64,000 nucleotides of DNA from Bradyrhizobium barranii subsp. apii (lineage in GTDB: Bacteria > Pseudomonadota > Alphaproteobacteria > Rhizobiales > Xanthobacteraceae), in assembly GCF_011516635.5 (NCBI RefSeq), contig NZ_CP096255.1, forward strand, positions 9,125,501 to 9,189,500. Reading direction: 5' to 3'. The notes below the pieces were generated by a model. It searched no databases, was not told the origin of the DNA, and saw only the letters and a list, made by a program, of their open reading frames with translations. The position numbers were made by a program, and so were the translations under genes. Shown one piece after another: positions 36,908 to 46,278 of this stretch. Position 1 is the first letter of the stretch; each line of letters begins with the position of its first letter.

Positions 36908-38203
36908 ATGTTGTCCGTCGAAATCATCATCGTCGTCGTCCTGATCGTCATTAACGGCCTGTTGTCCATGTCCGAGCTGGCCGTGGTCTCGTCCCGCCCG
37001 GCCCGGCTGTCGCTGCTCGCGGCCAAGGGGGTGCGCGGCGCCGAGCGGGCGCTGACGCTGGCGGCCGACCCCGGAAAGTTCCTCTCGACGGTGCAGATCG
37101 GCATCACGCTGGTCGGCGTGCTCTCCGGCGCGTTCTCCGGCGCGACGCTCGGACAGCGGCTGACGCAATGGCTGGTCGAGCTCGGCCTGTCCTCAGGGAT
37201 CGCCGACATCGTCGGCGTCGGCATCGTCGTCACGCTCATCACCTACGCCACCCTGATCGTCGGCGAGCTGGTGCCGAAGCAGGTGGCGCTGCGCGACCCC
37301 GAGAGCATTGCGGTCAAGGTCGCGCCCGCGATGCACGTTCTGGCGCGGATCTCGCTGCCGCTCGTCTTCCTGCTCGATCTCTCCGGCAAGCTGATCCTCA
37401 CGCTGCTCGGCCGCGGCGGCAAGGCCGAGGAGAAGGTCTCGGAGGACGAGATCCATCACCTCGTCAGCGAAGCCGAGAACGCGGGCGTGCTGGAGTCAGG
37501 CGAAAAGGAGATGATCGCGGGCGTCATGCGGCTCGGCGACCGGCCGGTCGGCGCGATCATGACGCCGCGCACGGAGGTCAACGAGATCGATCTGAACGAT
37601 GCGCCGGAGGCCATTCAAGCGATCATCGCGAAGAGCCCGCATTCGCGCTTTCCCGTCTCGGACGGCGATCGCGACAAGCCGATCGGCGTGCTCCAGGCCA
37701 AGGACCTGCTGGTCGCCTACATGAACGAGCGCACGCCGGATCTGCGAGCGCTGGTGCGCGAGGCGCCCGGCATTCCGGCATCAGCCGACGCCCGCGACGT
37801 GCTGGCGATCCTGAAAGCCGCTCCGGTTCATGTCGGCCTGGTCTACGACGAATACGGCGCCTTCGAGGGTATCGTGACGACGGCTGACATTCTGGAATCG
37901 ATCGTCGGCGCCTTCCATTCCGAGGAGGGACCGCCGGAGCCGGCCTATGTCAGGCGCGATGACGGCTCGCTGCTGGTCTCCGGCTGGATGCCGGTCGACG
38001 AGTTCGGCGAGTTGCTCGGCGTCGAGCTGCCGCCGCACCGCTACAACACGGTGGCGGGCCTGGTGCTGCAACAGTTCAACGTGCTGCCTAATGTCGGCGA
38101 TGCCTTCGACTTCGCCGGCTGGCATATCGAGGTGGTCGATCTCGACGGACGCAGGATCGACAAGATTCTGGCGGGCCGGTTGAGTGAGGTCGAGACGGGG
38201 TGA
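36908..38203 (+). CDS. CNNM/CorC-type membrane protein with CBS pair (hemolysin family)
   Basis: The product of about 431 residues has an N-terminal DUF21 (CNNM) membrane domain (VEIIIVVVLIVINGLLSMSE, PKQVALRDPESIAVKV). A CBS pair (GAIMTPRTEVNEIDL and LVREAPGIPASADARDVLAI) and a C-terminal CorC_HlyC domain (VSGWMPVDEFGELLGVELPP, YNTVAGLVLQQF) follow. This layout is linked with Mg2+/Co2+ handling; older names call it hemolysin-like. The ATG at 36908 is preferred over the TTG at 36899. It stands alone, 111 bases after the ATPase gene. Confidence 0.9.
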   Translation: MLSVEIIIVVVLIVINGLLSMSELAVVSSRPARLSLLAAKGVRGAERALTLAADPGKFLSTVQIGITLVGVLSGAFSGATLGQRLTQWLVELGLSSGIADIVGVGIVVTLITYATLIVGELVPKQVALRDPESIAVKVAPAMHVLARISLPLVFLLDLSGKLILTLLGRGGKAEEKVSEDEIHHLVSEAENAGVLESGEKEMIAGVMRLGDRPVGAIMTPRTEVNEIDLNDAPEAIQAIIAKSPHSRFPVSDGDRDKPIGVLQAKDLLVAYMNERTPDLRALVREAPGIPASADARDVLAILKAAPVHVGLVYDEYGAFEGIVTTADILESIVGAFHSEEGPPEPAYVRRDDGSLLVSGWMPVDEFGELLGVELPPHRYNTVAGLVLQQFNVLPNVGDAFDFAGWHIEVVDLDGRRIDKILAGRLSEVETG

Positions 38204-38276
38204 TCGCGCACCCAACCCTCCACCCGTCGTCCCGGACAAGCGCGCCCTAAGCGCGCGCCGATCCAACGCAGACCGC

Positions 38277-38516
38277 TCACCCGAACCGCACCCCGATCCG
38301 CTTCTCCTTGCGCCAGACGACCGTGCAGGCGAGATGCGTTCCGTCGGCCTGGATGACCAGGGTAAAGCGCTCGGGGATACCGACCGGACTGGTGACATCG
38401 AGCGCGGCACCCGTGTCGGAGAAATTGCGGACGGTGCAGTCGATCGCGCCGCCGCCGAACTCGATGGTTCCGGCTTTCAGCACGCGGTGCCTGGCTTTGT
38501 CGCGTCGCTCGTCCAT
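38277..38516 (-). CDS. PilZ-domain protein
   Basis: This 79-residue single-domain protein has the c-di-GMP binding box RRDKARHRVLKAG near the N-terminus (RxxxR context) and RNFSDTGAALDV as the second motif (D/N-x-S-x-x-G). The domain is complete and short, as in the many stand-alone PilZ proteins of Bradyrhizobium. It converges with the CNNM gene. Its output target is unknown. Confidence 0.85.
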   Translation of the reverse strand: MDERRDKARHRVLKAGTIEFGGGAIDCTVRNFSDTGAALDVTSPVGIPERFTLVIQADGTHLACTVVWRKEKRIGVRFG

Positions 38517-38617
38517 GGGGCCAATCTACACCCCAAGCTGACACAGACGTTAAAACACAGCCACAATCCCCGATGAATTTTTACCGCCGCGGGATGCGGC
38601 GGATCATGCGGTGGCCC

Positions 38618-40285
38618 CTACGGCGCCGGCTGGAACGTCTCCGCCCGCGCCATCTGCCAGGCTTCACGGAAGCGCGGATCTTCGGTGCCTTCGAGCAGCT
38701 CGCCCGGACGCAGCGACGGATAGAGCTGCGCAAAGGATCGCACCTGGGTGGTCGATGTCCGCTGGCTAAAGTGGATCGGGCGCAGCTGCTGCGGATGTTC
38801 GAGACCGGCCGCTGCGATCAGCTCGGTGAGCGAGTGCAGCGTGGCGTGGTGATAATTATGCACGCGGTCGATCTTGAGCGGCACGTAGAGCGCACGCGCA
38901 CGCGTCGGGTCCTGGGTCGCAACCCCGGTCGGGCAGCGGTCGGTGTGGCAGCTCAGCGACTGGATGCAGCCGAGCGAGAACATGAAGCCGCGCGCCGAGT
39001 TGCAATAGTCGGCGCCGATCGCCATCGCCCGCGCCATGTCGAAGGCGGTCGCGATCTTGCCGGATGCGCCGATCCTGATCCGGTCGCGCGCATTGATGCC
39101 GACCAGTGCGTTGTGGACGAAATTGACGCCCTCGCGCATCGGCATGCCCAGATGGTCCATGAACTCCAGCGGCGCGGCGCCGGTGCCGCCTTCGTTGCCG
39201 TCGACGACGATGAAATCCGGATAGATGCCGGTCTCCAGCATCGCCTTGCAGATCGCCAGGAATTCCCAGGGATGACCGATGCACAGCTTGAAGCCGGCCG
39301 GCTTGCCGCCGGACAAGCGCCGCATCTCGGCGATGAACTGCATCATGCCTGTTGGCGTGGAGAAGGCGCGGTGCGAGGCCGGCGAGATGCAGTCCTCGCC
39401 CATCGTGACGCCGCGGATTTTTGAGATCTCCTCCGAGACTTTCGCCGCGGGCAGCACGCCGCCATGGCCGGGCTTGGCGCCTTGGCTGATCTTGAGCTCG
39501 ACCATCTTGATCTGGTCCTGGCTCGCGACGCGCGCGAACGCCTCCGGATCGAACGTGCCGTCGAGATGACGGCAACCGAAATAGCCGGAGCCGATCTCCC
39601 ATATGATGTCGCCGCCCATCTCGCGATGGTAGGGGCTGAAGCCGCCCTCGCCGGTGTCATGTGCGAAGCCGCCCTTCCTGGCACCGGCATTAAGCGCGCG
39701 CACGGCGTTCGGGCTGAGCGCGCCGAAGCTCATCGCCGAGATGTTGAACACCGATGCCGAATATGGCTTTGCGCAATCGGGGCCGCCGATGGTGACGCGA
39801 AACTTCTCCTCGGCATGCGTCTTCGGCGAGACCGAGTGATGCATCCACTCGTAGCCCTCGCGGTAGACGTCCTCCTGGGTGCCGAACGGACGCTTGTCGA
39901 GCTCCATCTTGGCGCGCTGATAGACCAGCGAGCGGGTATCGCGCGAGAACGGCATGCCGTCCTTCTCGCTCTCGAAGAAGTACTGCCGCATCTCGGGGCG
40001 TATCTCTTCGAGCAGAAAACGGATATGCGCCGAGATCGGATAGTTGCGCAGCACCGCGTGACTCTTCTGCATGAGATCGCGGACGCCGAGCAGCGTGAGA
40101 GCGCCGAAGATCGCGATCGGGATCAGCAGGATGTCGAAGATCTTGCCGTCGGCGAGGCCGATGCCGATCAGCAGCGCGGTGACGACCGCGCAGATGGTCA
40201 GCACGATGAAACGCGGCGAGAACGGCAGCAGCAGGGTTTCCATCAGCCCTTCGGGCGAAGCTTGCGTCTTGTTATCGTTGGCCAC
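38618..40285 (-). CDS. FMN-binding glutamate-synthase-family protein
   Basis: This protein of about 555 residues starts with one or two membrane segments (FIVLTICAVVTALLIGIGLA). The glutamate synthase alpha-subunit-like FMN/Fe-S barrel follows: LKISQGAKPGHGGVLPAAKV, SPASHRAFSTPTGMMQFIAE, VDGNEGGTGAAPLEF and a Cys-rich SCHTDRCPTGVATQDP. It lacks the amidotransferase half, so it is not a full GOGAT. A GTG at 40285 lies nine bases after GAGAGG and gives VANDNKTQ at its start; ATG at 40318 is the alternative. The electron donor and substrate of this membrane-anchored branch are not established. Confidence 0.85.
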   Translation of the reverse strand: MANDNKTQASPEGLMETLLLPFSPRFIVLTICAVVTALLIGIGLADGKIFDILLIPIAIFGALTLLGVRDLMQKSHAVLRNYPISAHIRFLLEEIRPEMRQYFFESEKDGMPFSRDTRSLVYQRAKMELDKRPFGTQEDVYREGYEWMHHSVSPKTHAEEKFRVTIGGPDCAKPYSASVFNISAMSFGALSPNAVRALNAGARKGGFAHDTGEGGFSPYHREMGGDIIWEIGSGYFGCRHLDGTFDPEAFARVASQDQIKMVELKISQGAKPGHGGVLPAAKVSEEISKIRGVTMGEDCISPASHRAFSTPTGMMQFIAEMRRLSGGKPAGFKLCIGHPWEFLAICKAMLETGIYPDFIVVDGNEGGTGAAPLEFMDHLGMPMREGVNFVHNALVGINARDRIRIGASGKIATAFDMARAMAIGADYCNSARGFMFSLGCIQSLSCHTDRCPTGVATQDPTRARALYVPLKIDRVHNYHHATLHSLTELIAAAGLEHPQQLRPIHFSQRTSTTQVRSFAQLYPSLRPGELLEGTEDPRFREAWQMARAETFQPAP

Positions 40286-40445
40286 GACCACATCCCTCTC
40301 GTCAGTCTGACAGGGCATGATACGCCCGCGCCACGTCCATGGTTATGACGCGGACCCCGCCTTGAGGCTACCGAATCCGGATGCCGCAAATCAATCCATC
40401 CCGCGGTCGGCTTCGCCGTGCAATAGATTCAAATGAAATGACAAA

Positions 40446-41357
40446 TCAGTGACCATGAGGCTGCGCCTCGTGCGGAATGACGCCGTGCTGCTCGAGGCCG
40501 CCTCGCGCCAGCCAGGCATCGGTGCTCGCGACCGCACGCTCAATATGGTCGTCGGTCCGCGAAAAATCGTAGGGCGATCCCACCAGCGGACAGAGCGGCG
40601 GCACCACGACATATTCGATGTCGGACGCCACCCCCTCGAGCTCCGCCACCAATTGCCGGGCGATCAGCAGCGTCAGCGCATGCAGGGCATTGGCAACCGC
40701 GCCCACCGGCGGATCCTTCACCGCGCAGGCGTGCCCGGTCGGCAGCACGACCAGCCGTTTTGCGCCTTTCCTGATCGCGACCCGGACCGGGGTGTTCGAG
40801 GAGATCGCACCGTCGGCGAGGAACCGATTGCGGTAGTAGACCGGCGAGAACGCGCCGGGGATCGCAGTGGACGCCAGGATCGCGTCCACCGTCGCCCCCT
40901 CCGACAACACCACGCTCTCTCCGGAGACGAAATCGGTGGTGACGATGTGCACCGGAAGCGCAGCATCCTCGAGGTTGCGATAGGGGATGTGGTCCTCGAC
41001 CAGCTTGCGGATGCCGTCATGGGGAATCAGGAAATCGCGCCGCCACATGAATCCGGCGAGGCTCTTCCAGGTGACCGGGAAGACATCATGACGCTTCAGG
41101 CCGCGCCAGACCGCTTCCAGCCCCAGCACGCCCTTGAGCGAGGGATCGCCGGCATAATAGGCGCCGTTGATCGCGCCGACACTGGAGCCGACCACGAGAT
41201 CGGCGACGACCCCGTGGCTCGCCAGCGAATGCATCATCCCGACCTGGATCGCCCCGAAGCTGCCGCCGCCCGCCAGCACGAAGGCGGTCGGTTTCGGCGA
41301 ACCATGGTCGATCACAGACAAGATTTGCGCAGCTCCCCAGCTCTCGCATTGCAACAT
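40446..41357 (-). CDS. Patatin-like phospholipase
   Basis: This 303-residue hydrolase has the patatin dyad: oxyanion loop AGGGSFGAIQVG near residue 28, nucleophile GSSVG (VVGSSVGAINGAYY), and DGA (FLADGAISSNTPVRVA) with the catalytic Asp. It should cleave acyl esters of lipids at the inner membrane. I use the ATG at 41357; the longer frame to 41573 only translates an intergenic repeat. It is monocistronic. Confidence 0.88.
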   Translation of the reverse strand: MLQCESWGAAQILSVIDHGSPKPTAFVLAGGGSFGAIQVGMMHSLASHGVVADLVVGSSVGAINGAYYAGDPSLKGVLGLEAVWRGLKRHDVFPVTWKSLAGFMWRRDFLIPHDGIRKLVEDHIPYRNLEDAALPVHIVTTDFVSGESVVLSEGATVDAILASTAIPGAFSPVYYRNRFLADGAISSNTPVRVAIRKGAKRLVVLPTGHACAVKDPPVGAVANALHALTLLIARQLVAELEGVASDIEYVVVPPLCPLVGSPYDFSRTDDHIERAVASTDAWLARGGLEQHGVIPHEAQPHGH

Positions 41358-41487
41358 CGCGGCGAGATTTTGGCGCGAGCTTATAACAAGGGGCGCGCGA
41401 GACGCGCCAATAACAAAGTCGGGGGAGGATGGTGAGGGGCGTGGACGGCTGGCGAGTGTGTGAGAGGCGAAATGGCAGCCACGCTCA

Positions 41488-41660
41488 ACTGACGTCCCCG
41501 CGAATGCGGGGACCCATAACCACAGGGAGAGGTTATGGCGCGAGCTGATAACCACTAGCCGTCGCCAAACCACTTCCTGTGGTTATGGGTCCCGGGCTCG
41601 CGCTTCCGCCTTCGCTCTTCGAGCTACGGCGGACAAGTCGCGCGCCCCGGGACGACACCG
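41488..41660. repeat. Intergenic palindromic repeat (GGTTATGGGTCCC type)
   Basis: GGGGACCCATAACCACAGG around 41509 is mirrored by CCTGTGGTTATGGGTCCC at about 41576, with partial repeats inside. The unit resembles the palindromes at 51606, 52913 and 55860, which share CCCGGAATGAC- or ATTCC-type arms. It lies between the patatin and the reductase genes. Confidence 0.6.
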
Positions 41661-41701
41661 ATGTTTTGGCTACGGAGCGTCAATCAAAAGCCGAACGGCG
41701 C

Positions 41702-42475
41702 TTACCGCTCGACGAACGCCTTCTCGATCACGAAATGGCCGGGCTTGTTGCCGGAGCCCTCGATGAAATCGCGGCCTTCGAACATCACCTTCAGCTCTTC
41801 CAGCATCGCCGGGCTGCCGCACATCATGATGCGGTCGGTTTCGATGTCGAGCGGGCCCTGTCCGATATCGTTGAAGATCTGCTCGGAGTTGATGAGGTCG
41901 GTGATGCGGCCGCGGTTCTTGAACGGCTCGCGGGTCACGGTCGGATAGTAGATCAGCTTGTCCGCCAGCAGCTCCCCAAACAGCTCGTCCTCGCGCAAGG
42001 AAGCAACCAGCTTCTCGCCATAGGCAAGCTCGGAGACCTGGCGGCAGCCATGCACCAGCACGATGCTGTCGAACTGGTCGTAGACCTCGGGGTCCTTGAT
42101 CAGGCTGGCGAAGGGCGCGAGACCGGTGCCGGTCGAGAGCAGCATCAGCCGCTTGCCGGGAATGAGGTTGTCGGTGATCAGCGTGCCGGTCGCCTTGCGG
42201 CCGACCAGGATGGTGTCGCCTTCCTTGATCTTCTGCAGGCGCGAGGTCAGCGGACCGTCCTGAACCTTGATCGAGAAGAACTCGAGCTCTTCCTCGTGGT
42301 TGGCGCTCGCCATGCTGTAGGCGCGCAGCAGCGGACGGCCGTCGACCTCGAGGCCGATCATGGCGAACTGGCCGTTCTGGAAGCGGAAGCCGGTGTCGCG
42401 CGTGGCGCGGAAGCTGAACAGCGTGTCGGTCCAGTGCTGGACGGAAAGAACCTTCTCTCGGTAAAACGCGCTCAT
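41702..42475 (-). CDS. fpr: Ferredoxin--NADP+ reductase
   Basis: This 257-residue flavoprotein has the FAD-binding RAYSMAS (RxYS) motif, the NADP-binding GTGLAPFASLI segment and a C-terminal tail ending AFVER. It exchanges electrons between NADPH and ferredoxin or flavodoxin, usually in redox defence or for nitrogen fixation. The ATG at 42475 is used. It belongs to the bacterial subclass II type without a plastid-type extension. It is divergent from the ATP-grasp gene across a 374-base gap. Confidence 0.93.
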   Translation of the reverse strand: MSAFYREKVLSVQHWTDTLFSFRATRDTGFRFQNGQFAMIGLEVDGRPLLRAYSMASANHEEELEFFSIKVQDGPLTSRLQKIKEGDTILVGRKATGTLITDNLIPGKRLMLLSTGTGLAPFASLIKDPEVYDQFDSIVLVHGCRQVSELAYGEKLVASLREDELFGELLADKLIYYPTVTREPFKNRGRITDLINSEQIFNDIGQGPLDIETDRIMMCGSPAMLEELKVMFEGRDFIEGSGNKPGHFVIEKAFVER

Positions 42476-42849
42476 GATTTTCGATATTCCGAATAATTGC
42501 GGTTTTAGGGCAAAATCGTTGCCCGGCCCCTGAAAGCGGGGCGGACACCATTGCCATGGCGGAGGATTTCGCGTGTGTGATCTACGCCATTGAGGCCAAT
42601 AATCAACCTCGTTCCGGATGCAATTGATGCCGCTCAAACCGGCATGTGCGGCGGAAATGGCCCCATCATTAATGAATCTGCTGTCGGGGATGCGCCGCGG
42701 GTAATTTCTTTTCCCTTCAGGGCCTGATCGCAGCACTTAATTTCCGTCGCGCTCGCGAGAATTTCATTAAGAATAGCTCTGACTTTCACCCCGGTTTGGC
42801 GCCGTTTCCCGCATTTTTGCGGCTTTTGGCGACAGGAACGACTGAACAC
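42476..42849. other. Divergent intergenic region between fpr and the ATP-grasp gene
   Basis: This 374-base gap holds no gene that I can support. Both flanking genes are transcribed outwards, so it must contain two promoters. No repeat or clear operator was found. Confidence 0.45.
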
Positions 42850-43647
42850 ATGGCAAGCGGCGAGCGGATCTTCGTTCAGGCGATCAGGCACTATTGCGCG
42901 ACCCATGGCATCGCGCTCGACGTCCGCGCCGGCGGCTGGCTGCTCGCGATGCGCAGCCGCGCGAAGCGCCACTTCGCGTTCGGCTACGACATCGGCCTCA
43001 ACAGCGCCATCGCGCACCGCCTCGCCAACGACAAATCGGCCACTGCCGAGGTGCTGGCGCTTGAGGGCGTGCCTTGCATTCCGCATCGCCTCTTCCTCAA
43101 CCCAAAGCTGGGCAAGAACGTTGTTGGCCCCAATTGGCGAGACGCAATGCTCGAGCTGCTTCACGACCATCCGCAAGGCGTGGTGGTGAAGCCGAACGAG
43201 GGGGCATCGGGGCGCTCGGTGTTCAAGGTGACGACAGAGGCGGAACTCGACCACGCGGCTGCCGAGGTCTTTTCGACGAGCGCCGGACTCGTGATCTCGC
43301 CCTATGTCGCGATCGAGCAAGAGGTGCGCGTGATCCTGCTCGATGATGTGCCACTCGTCGTCTACAGCAAGCAGCGTGGGTCGGATTGGCGACACAATCT
43401 CGATGCCGGCGCAAAGCCGGTGCTGCTGGAGGACGACAAGGTTCGAACGGCCTGCGTGAAGCTCGCGACCGATGCCGCGAGCGCCATCGGCATCGCCTTT
43501 GCGTCAATTGACGTGGTGCGCGTCGACCGTGATTGGCGCGTGCTGGAAATCAATTCCGGCGTGATGATGGAAGCGCTGGCGAAGCCGCATCCGGAGCTAG
43601 TGCAGGCGACGTACGACGCGGCGCTGGATCGGGTGTTTGGGGCATAA
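42850..43647 (+). CDS. ATP-grasp ligase (RimK/cyanophycin-synthetase-like)
   Basis: This 265-residue protein has ATP-grasp features: GVVVKPNEGASGRSVFKV (nucleotide-binding loop), EQEVRVILLDDVPLVV, and FASIDVVRVDRDWRVLEIN, then SGVMMEAL, with Asp/Glu/Asn metal ligands. Such enzymes form amide or thioester bonds between amino-acid-like acceptors and a carboxylate through an acyl-phosphate. The closest matches in pattern are the cyanophycin synthetase and RimK ligases, but no cyanophycin or ribosomal-protein partner gene is here. The substrate is unknown. The ATG at 42850 is used rather than the frame start at 42796. Confidence 0.82.
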   Translation: MASGERIFVQAIRHYCATHGIALDVRAGGWLLAMRSRAKRHFAFGYDIGLNSAIAHRLANDKSATAEVLALEGVPCIPHRLFLNPKLGKNVVGPNWRDAMLELLHDHPQGVVVKPNEGASGRSVFKVTTEAELDHAAAEVFSTSAGLVISPYVAIEQEVRVILLDDVPLVVYSKQRGSDWRHNLDAGAKPVLLEDDKVRTACVKLATDAASAIGIAFASIDVVRVDRDWRVLEINSGVMMEALAKPHPELVQATYDAALDRVFGA

Positions 43648-43673
43648 AGGCTGAGCGCTCAGCACTCGCCGTC

Positions 43674-43827
43674 TTCCCTTCTCCCCTTGCGGGAGAAGGT
43701 GGCGCGAAGCGCCGGATGAGGGGTATCTCTCCCCCAGATTCAATATGAGTTGGACTCGCGGAGAGATACCCCTCACCCGGCTTCGCTCTCGCGAAGCCAC
43801 CCTCTCCCGCAAGGGGAGAGGGTACAC
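43674..43827. repeat. Long palindromic intergenic repeat
   Basis: CTTCTCCCCTTGCGGGAGAAGG at 43679 on has a mirror CCTCTCCCGCAAGGGGAGAGG at about 43801. GGGGTATCTCTCC and GGAGAGATACCCC also mirror each other. The unit of about 150 bases can fold as a long hairpin. It lies between convergent genes (ATP-grasp, binding protein) and may terminate both. Confidence 0.75.
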
Positions 43828-43839
43828 CGAGCTTGCGGC

Positions 43840-44760
43840 TCAATTATTCGCGCTGGCGGAATCGTCCATCGCCTTGAAGGCTTCCTCCAGCTGCAGGGAG
43901 ATCGGCACGTTCAGGCGTTCGCCGGTGGGCAGCCGCGCGTTGAACCATTTGTTGTAGAGCGGAACGAGATCGCGATTGGAGCCGAGCTTGCGGAAGGTGC
44001 GCTCGACCACCGCCGACAGTTGCGGCTCGCCCTTCCTGAACATGATGCCGTAGGGATCGTAGGACAAATAGTCGCCGGTGACGCGGAACTTGTCCTGCGC
44101 CTTGTGCCGCGCGATCAGCCCGGAGAGCAGGATGTCGTCGGTCGCGAATGCATCTGCCTTGCCGTCGACGAGCATCTGGTAGGACTGCTCGTGATCCGGC
44201 GAGGTGACGATGTTCAGCCCCAGCGAGGACTTCTTGTCGGCCGCCTGGATCGCCTGCTCGTTGGTGGTGCCCTTCGTCACCACGATTGTCTTGCCCTTCA
44301 GGTCGGTCAGCGACTGGACCTTTGATGCCTTCGGCACCATCAGCTTGGTGCCGGCGACGAACATCAAAGGCGAGAACGCGACGCGCTTGCCACGCTCGGC
44401 ATTGGCGGTGGTCGAACCGCATTCCAGGTCGATCTTGTTCTGGAGCACGGCGTCGATGCGGTCGTCCGAGGTGACCTTGACGTAATCGATCTTCAGATCG
44501 GGATCGTCGACCTCGACGCCGATCTCCTCGACGATGGCCTCGCAGAGTTCGAGGCTGTAGCCAATCGGGCGGCCTGACTGGTCGAGGAAGGAGAACGGCG
44601 GCGAGCTTTCGCGATAGCCGAGCCGCACGGTGTGCCTGTTCTTGATGGCCGACAGCGTCGGGCTAAGCCCTTCGCTGCCGCCGGTCTGGGCGGAGGCGCC
44701 GGTTGCCAGCAGGCACGCCGCCAGCAACAGGCCACCCGATATCGCCGTTGAAAGGCGCAT
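43840..44760 (-). CDS. Orphan amino-acid ABC-type substrate-binding protein (GltI/AapJ-like)
   Basis: The precursor of 306 residues has a signal peptide (MRLSTAISGGLLLAACLLAT, then GASAQ). The mature part has the SBP_bac_3 landmarks (RHTVRLGYRESSPPFSFLDQ, RPIGYSLELCEAIVEEIG, DLECGSTTANAERGKRVAFS), which suggests an acidic or polar amino acid ligand. No ABC permease or ATPase follows. Instead a secondary dicarboxylate/glutamate symporter gene lies 12 bases upstream in the same direction, so both are probably in one transcript. Confidence 0.87.
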   Translation of the reverse strand: MRLSTAISGGLLLAACLLATGASAQTGGSEGLSPTLSAIKNRHTVRLGYRESSPPFSFLDQSGRPIGYSLELCEAIVEEIGVEVDDPDLKIDYVKVTSDDRIDAVLQNKIDLECGSTTANAERGKRVAFSPLMFVAGTKLMVPKASKVQSLTDLKGKTIVVTKGTTNEQAIQAADKKSSLGLNIVTSPDHEQSYQMLVDGKADAFATDDILLSGLIARHKAQDKFRVTGDYLSYDPYGIMFRKGEPQLSAVVERTFRKLGSNRDLVPLYNKWFNARLPTGERLNVPISLQLEEAFKAMDDSASANN

Positions 44761-44772
44761 GATGCACTCCCG

Positions 44773-46068
44773 TCAATGGCCGGCCATCGCGGGCAGTTCG
44801 CCCGGAACCATGTCCGGCGTCGTCGCTTCACCGGGTCCGAGCTCGTGCTCGGGCCCGAGCTCACCTTCCCACTTCGCGACCACGGCGGTCGCGAGCGAAT
44901 TGCCGATGACATTGGTGGCGCTGCGTCCCATGTCGAGGAACGTGTCAATGCCCATGATCATCAGCAGGCCTGCCTCGGGGATGCCGAACTGCGACAGCGT
45001 CGAGGCGATCACCACGAGGGATGCGCGCGGTACGCCGGCAACGCCCTTGGAGGTGATCATCAACGTCGCGAGCATCGCCAGCTGCGTCGCGAGCGACATC
45101 TCGATGTGGTAGGTCTGCGCGATGAAGATGCTCGCGAAGGTGCAGTACATCATCGTGCCGTCGAGATTGAAGGAGTAACCGAGCGGCAGCACGAAGCTCG
45201 AGATCCGCGACGACGCGCCGAACTTGGTCAGCCCCTCCAGCGTCTTCGGATAGGCCGCTTCCGAGCTCGCGGTGGAGAACGCGATCATCAGGGGTTCGCG
45301 GATCAGCTTCAGCAGATGGCTGTATCGCGGCCCGATCACCATAAAGCCGACGATCATCAAGATGACCCACAGGATCCCAAGCGCGAGATAGAAGCCACCC
45401 ATGAAGACGATGAGCTTCCACAGCACGCCGAGGCCGTTCTTGGCGACAGTGGCCGTGATGGCGGCCCATACCGCGAGCGGGGCGAACAGCATCACATAGC
45501 TCGTCACCTTGAGCATGATGTGAGCGACGTCGTCGATCATTGCCAGGATCGGCTTCGACCGTTCGGGCATCGAGCCCATCGCCACCGAGAAGAACACGGC
45601 GAAGATCACGATCTGCAGGATCTCGTTCTGCGCCATAGCGTCGGCGATCGAGGTCGGGATCAGATGGGTCAGGAATTTTTCGATCGAGAAGGCCGAGACC
45701 GGCAAGCCGGTCGATTGCCCCGCCTGCGGCAGCGTGCCGGGGAAGTTCGCGCCGGGCTGGAGCAGATTGACCATGACGAGGCCGAGCAGCAGCGACACGA
45801 AGGAGGCGCTGACGAACCAGCCCATGGTCTTGGCGAAGATGCGCCCGAGCCGCGAGCCGCTGCCCATATGCGCGATGCCACCGACCAGCGTCGCAAACAC
45901 CAACGGCGCGATGATCATCTTGATCAAGCGCAGGAACATCATGGCGATCAGGTTGATGGAGGAAGCCCATTCGGCTCTGGTGTCAGGCAGGAAGTTGAAG
46001 ATCGCCGCCCCCATGACGATGCCCAGCACCATCGCGGCCAGAATGTATTGCGTAAACTTGTTCGACAT
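44773..46068 (-). CDS. Dicarboxylate/amino-acid:cation symporter (DAACS family)
   Basis: This 431-residue protein of the GltP/DctA family has about eight helices, including the substrate loop SYSFNLDGTMMYCTFASIFI and SEAAYPKTLEGL. It moves dicarboxylates or glutamate/aspartate with H+ or Na+. It is followed at 12 bases by a GltI-like binding protein, an odd pairing since this carrier works without one. The C-terminus is acidic (ELGPEHELGPGEATTPDMVP). Confidence 0.9.
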   Translation of the reverse strand: MSNKFTQYILAAMVLGIVMGAAIFNFLPDTRAEWASSINLIAMMFLRLIKMIIAPLVFATLVGGIAHMGSGSRLGRIFAKTMGWFVSASFVSLLLGLVMVNLLQPGANFPGTLPQAGQSTGLPVSAFSIEKFLTHLIPTSIADAMAQNEILQIVIFAVFFSVAMGSMPERSKPILAMIDDVAHIMLKVTSYVMLFAPLAVWAAITATVAKNGLGVLWKLIVFMGGFYLALGILWVILMIVGFMVIGPRYSHLLKLIREPLMIAFSTASSEAAYPKTLEGLTKFGASSRISSFVLPLGYSFNLDGTMMYCTFASIFIAQTYHIEMSLATQLAMLATLMITSKGVAGVPRASLVVIASTLSQFGIPEAGLLMIMGIDTFLDMGRSATNVIGNSLATAVVAKWEGELGPEHELGPGEATTPDMVPGELPAMAGH

Positions 46069-46278
46069 CGCTTACCCCCACCTACACCGGCGCTTCATGA
46101 TGTCGCAGATATGACGACGACGCAACACGCTTGGCGTGCTCGCGCGATGGCCTGATGTTCCCGTTGCGAAACGGGTCGGCGCGATCTAGCCTTCATGCAG
46201 CGCACAACGAATGCGGCTTGCACGTTTTCTTTGCGGCGGCTGCATCCATAATCGTCAAGCAAACGAAGAGGAAACGCC

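Noticed and set aside
41358..41573. N-terminal extension of the patatin gene
   Set aside because: It translates part of an intergenic palindromic repeat (for example VPAFAGTS) and has no homologous domain.
43674..43827. Palindromic array as a CRISPR locus
   Set aside because: There is one inverted unit, no regular direct repeats or spacers, and no cas genes.
44776..46155. 459-codon plus-strand ORF opposite the symporter gene
   Set aside because: It is a His/Arg/Asp-rich shadow of a real minus-strand membrane protein.
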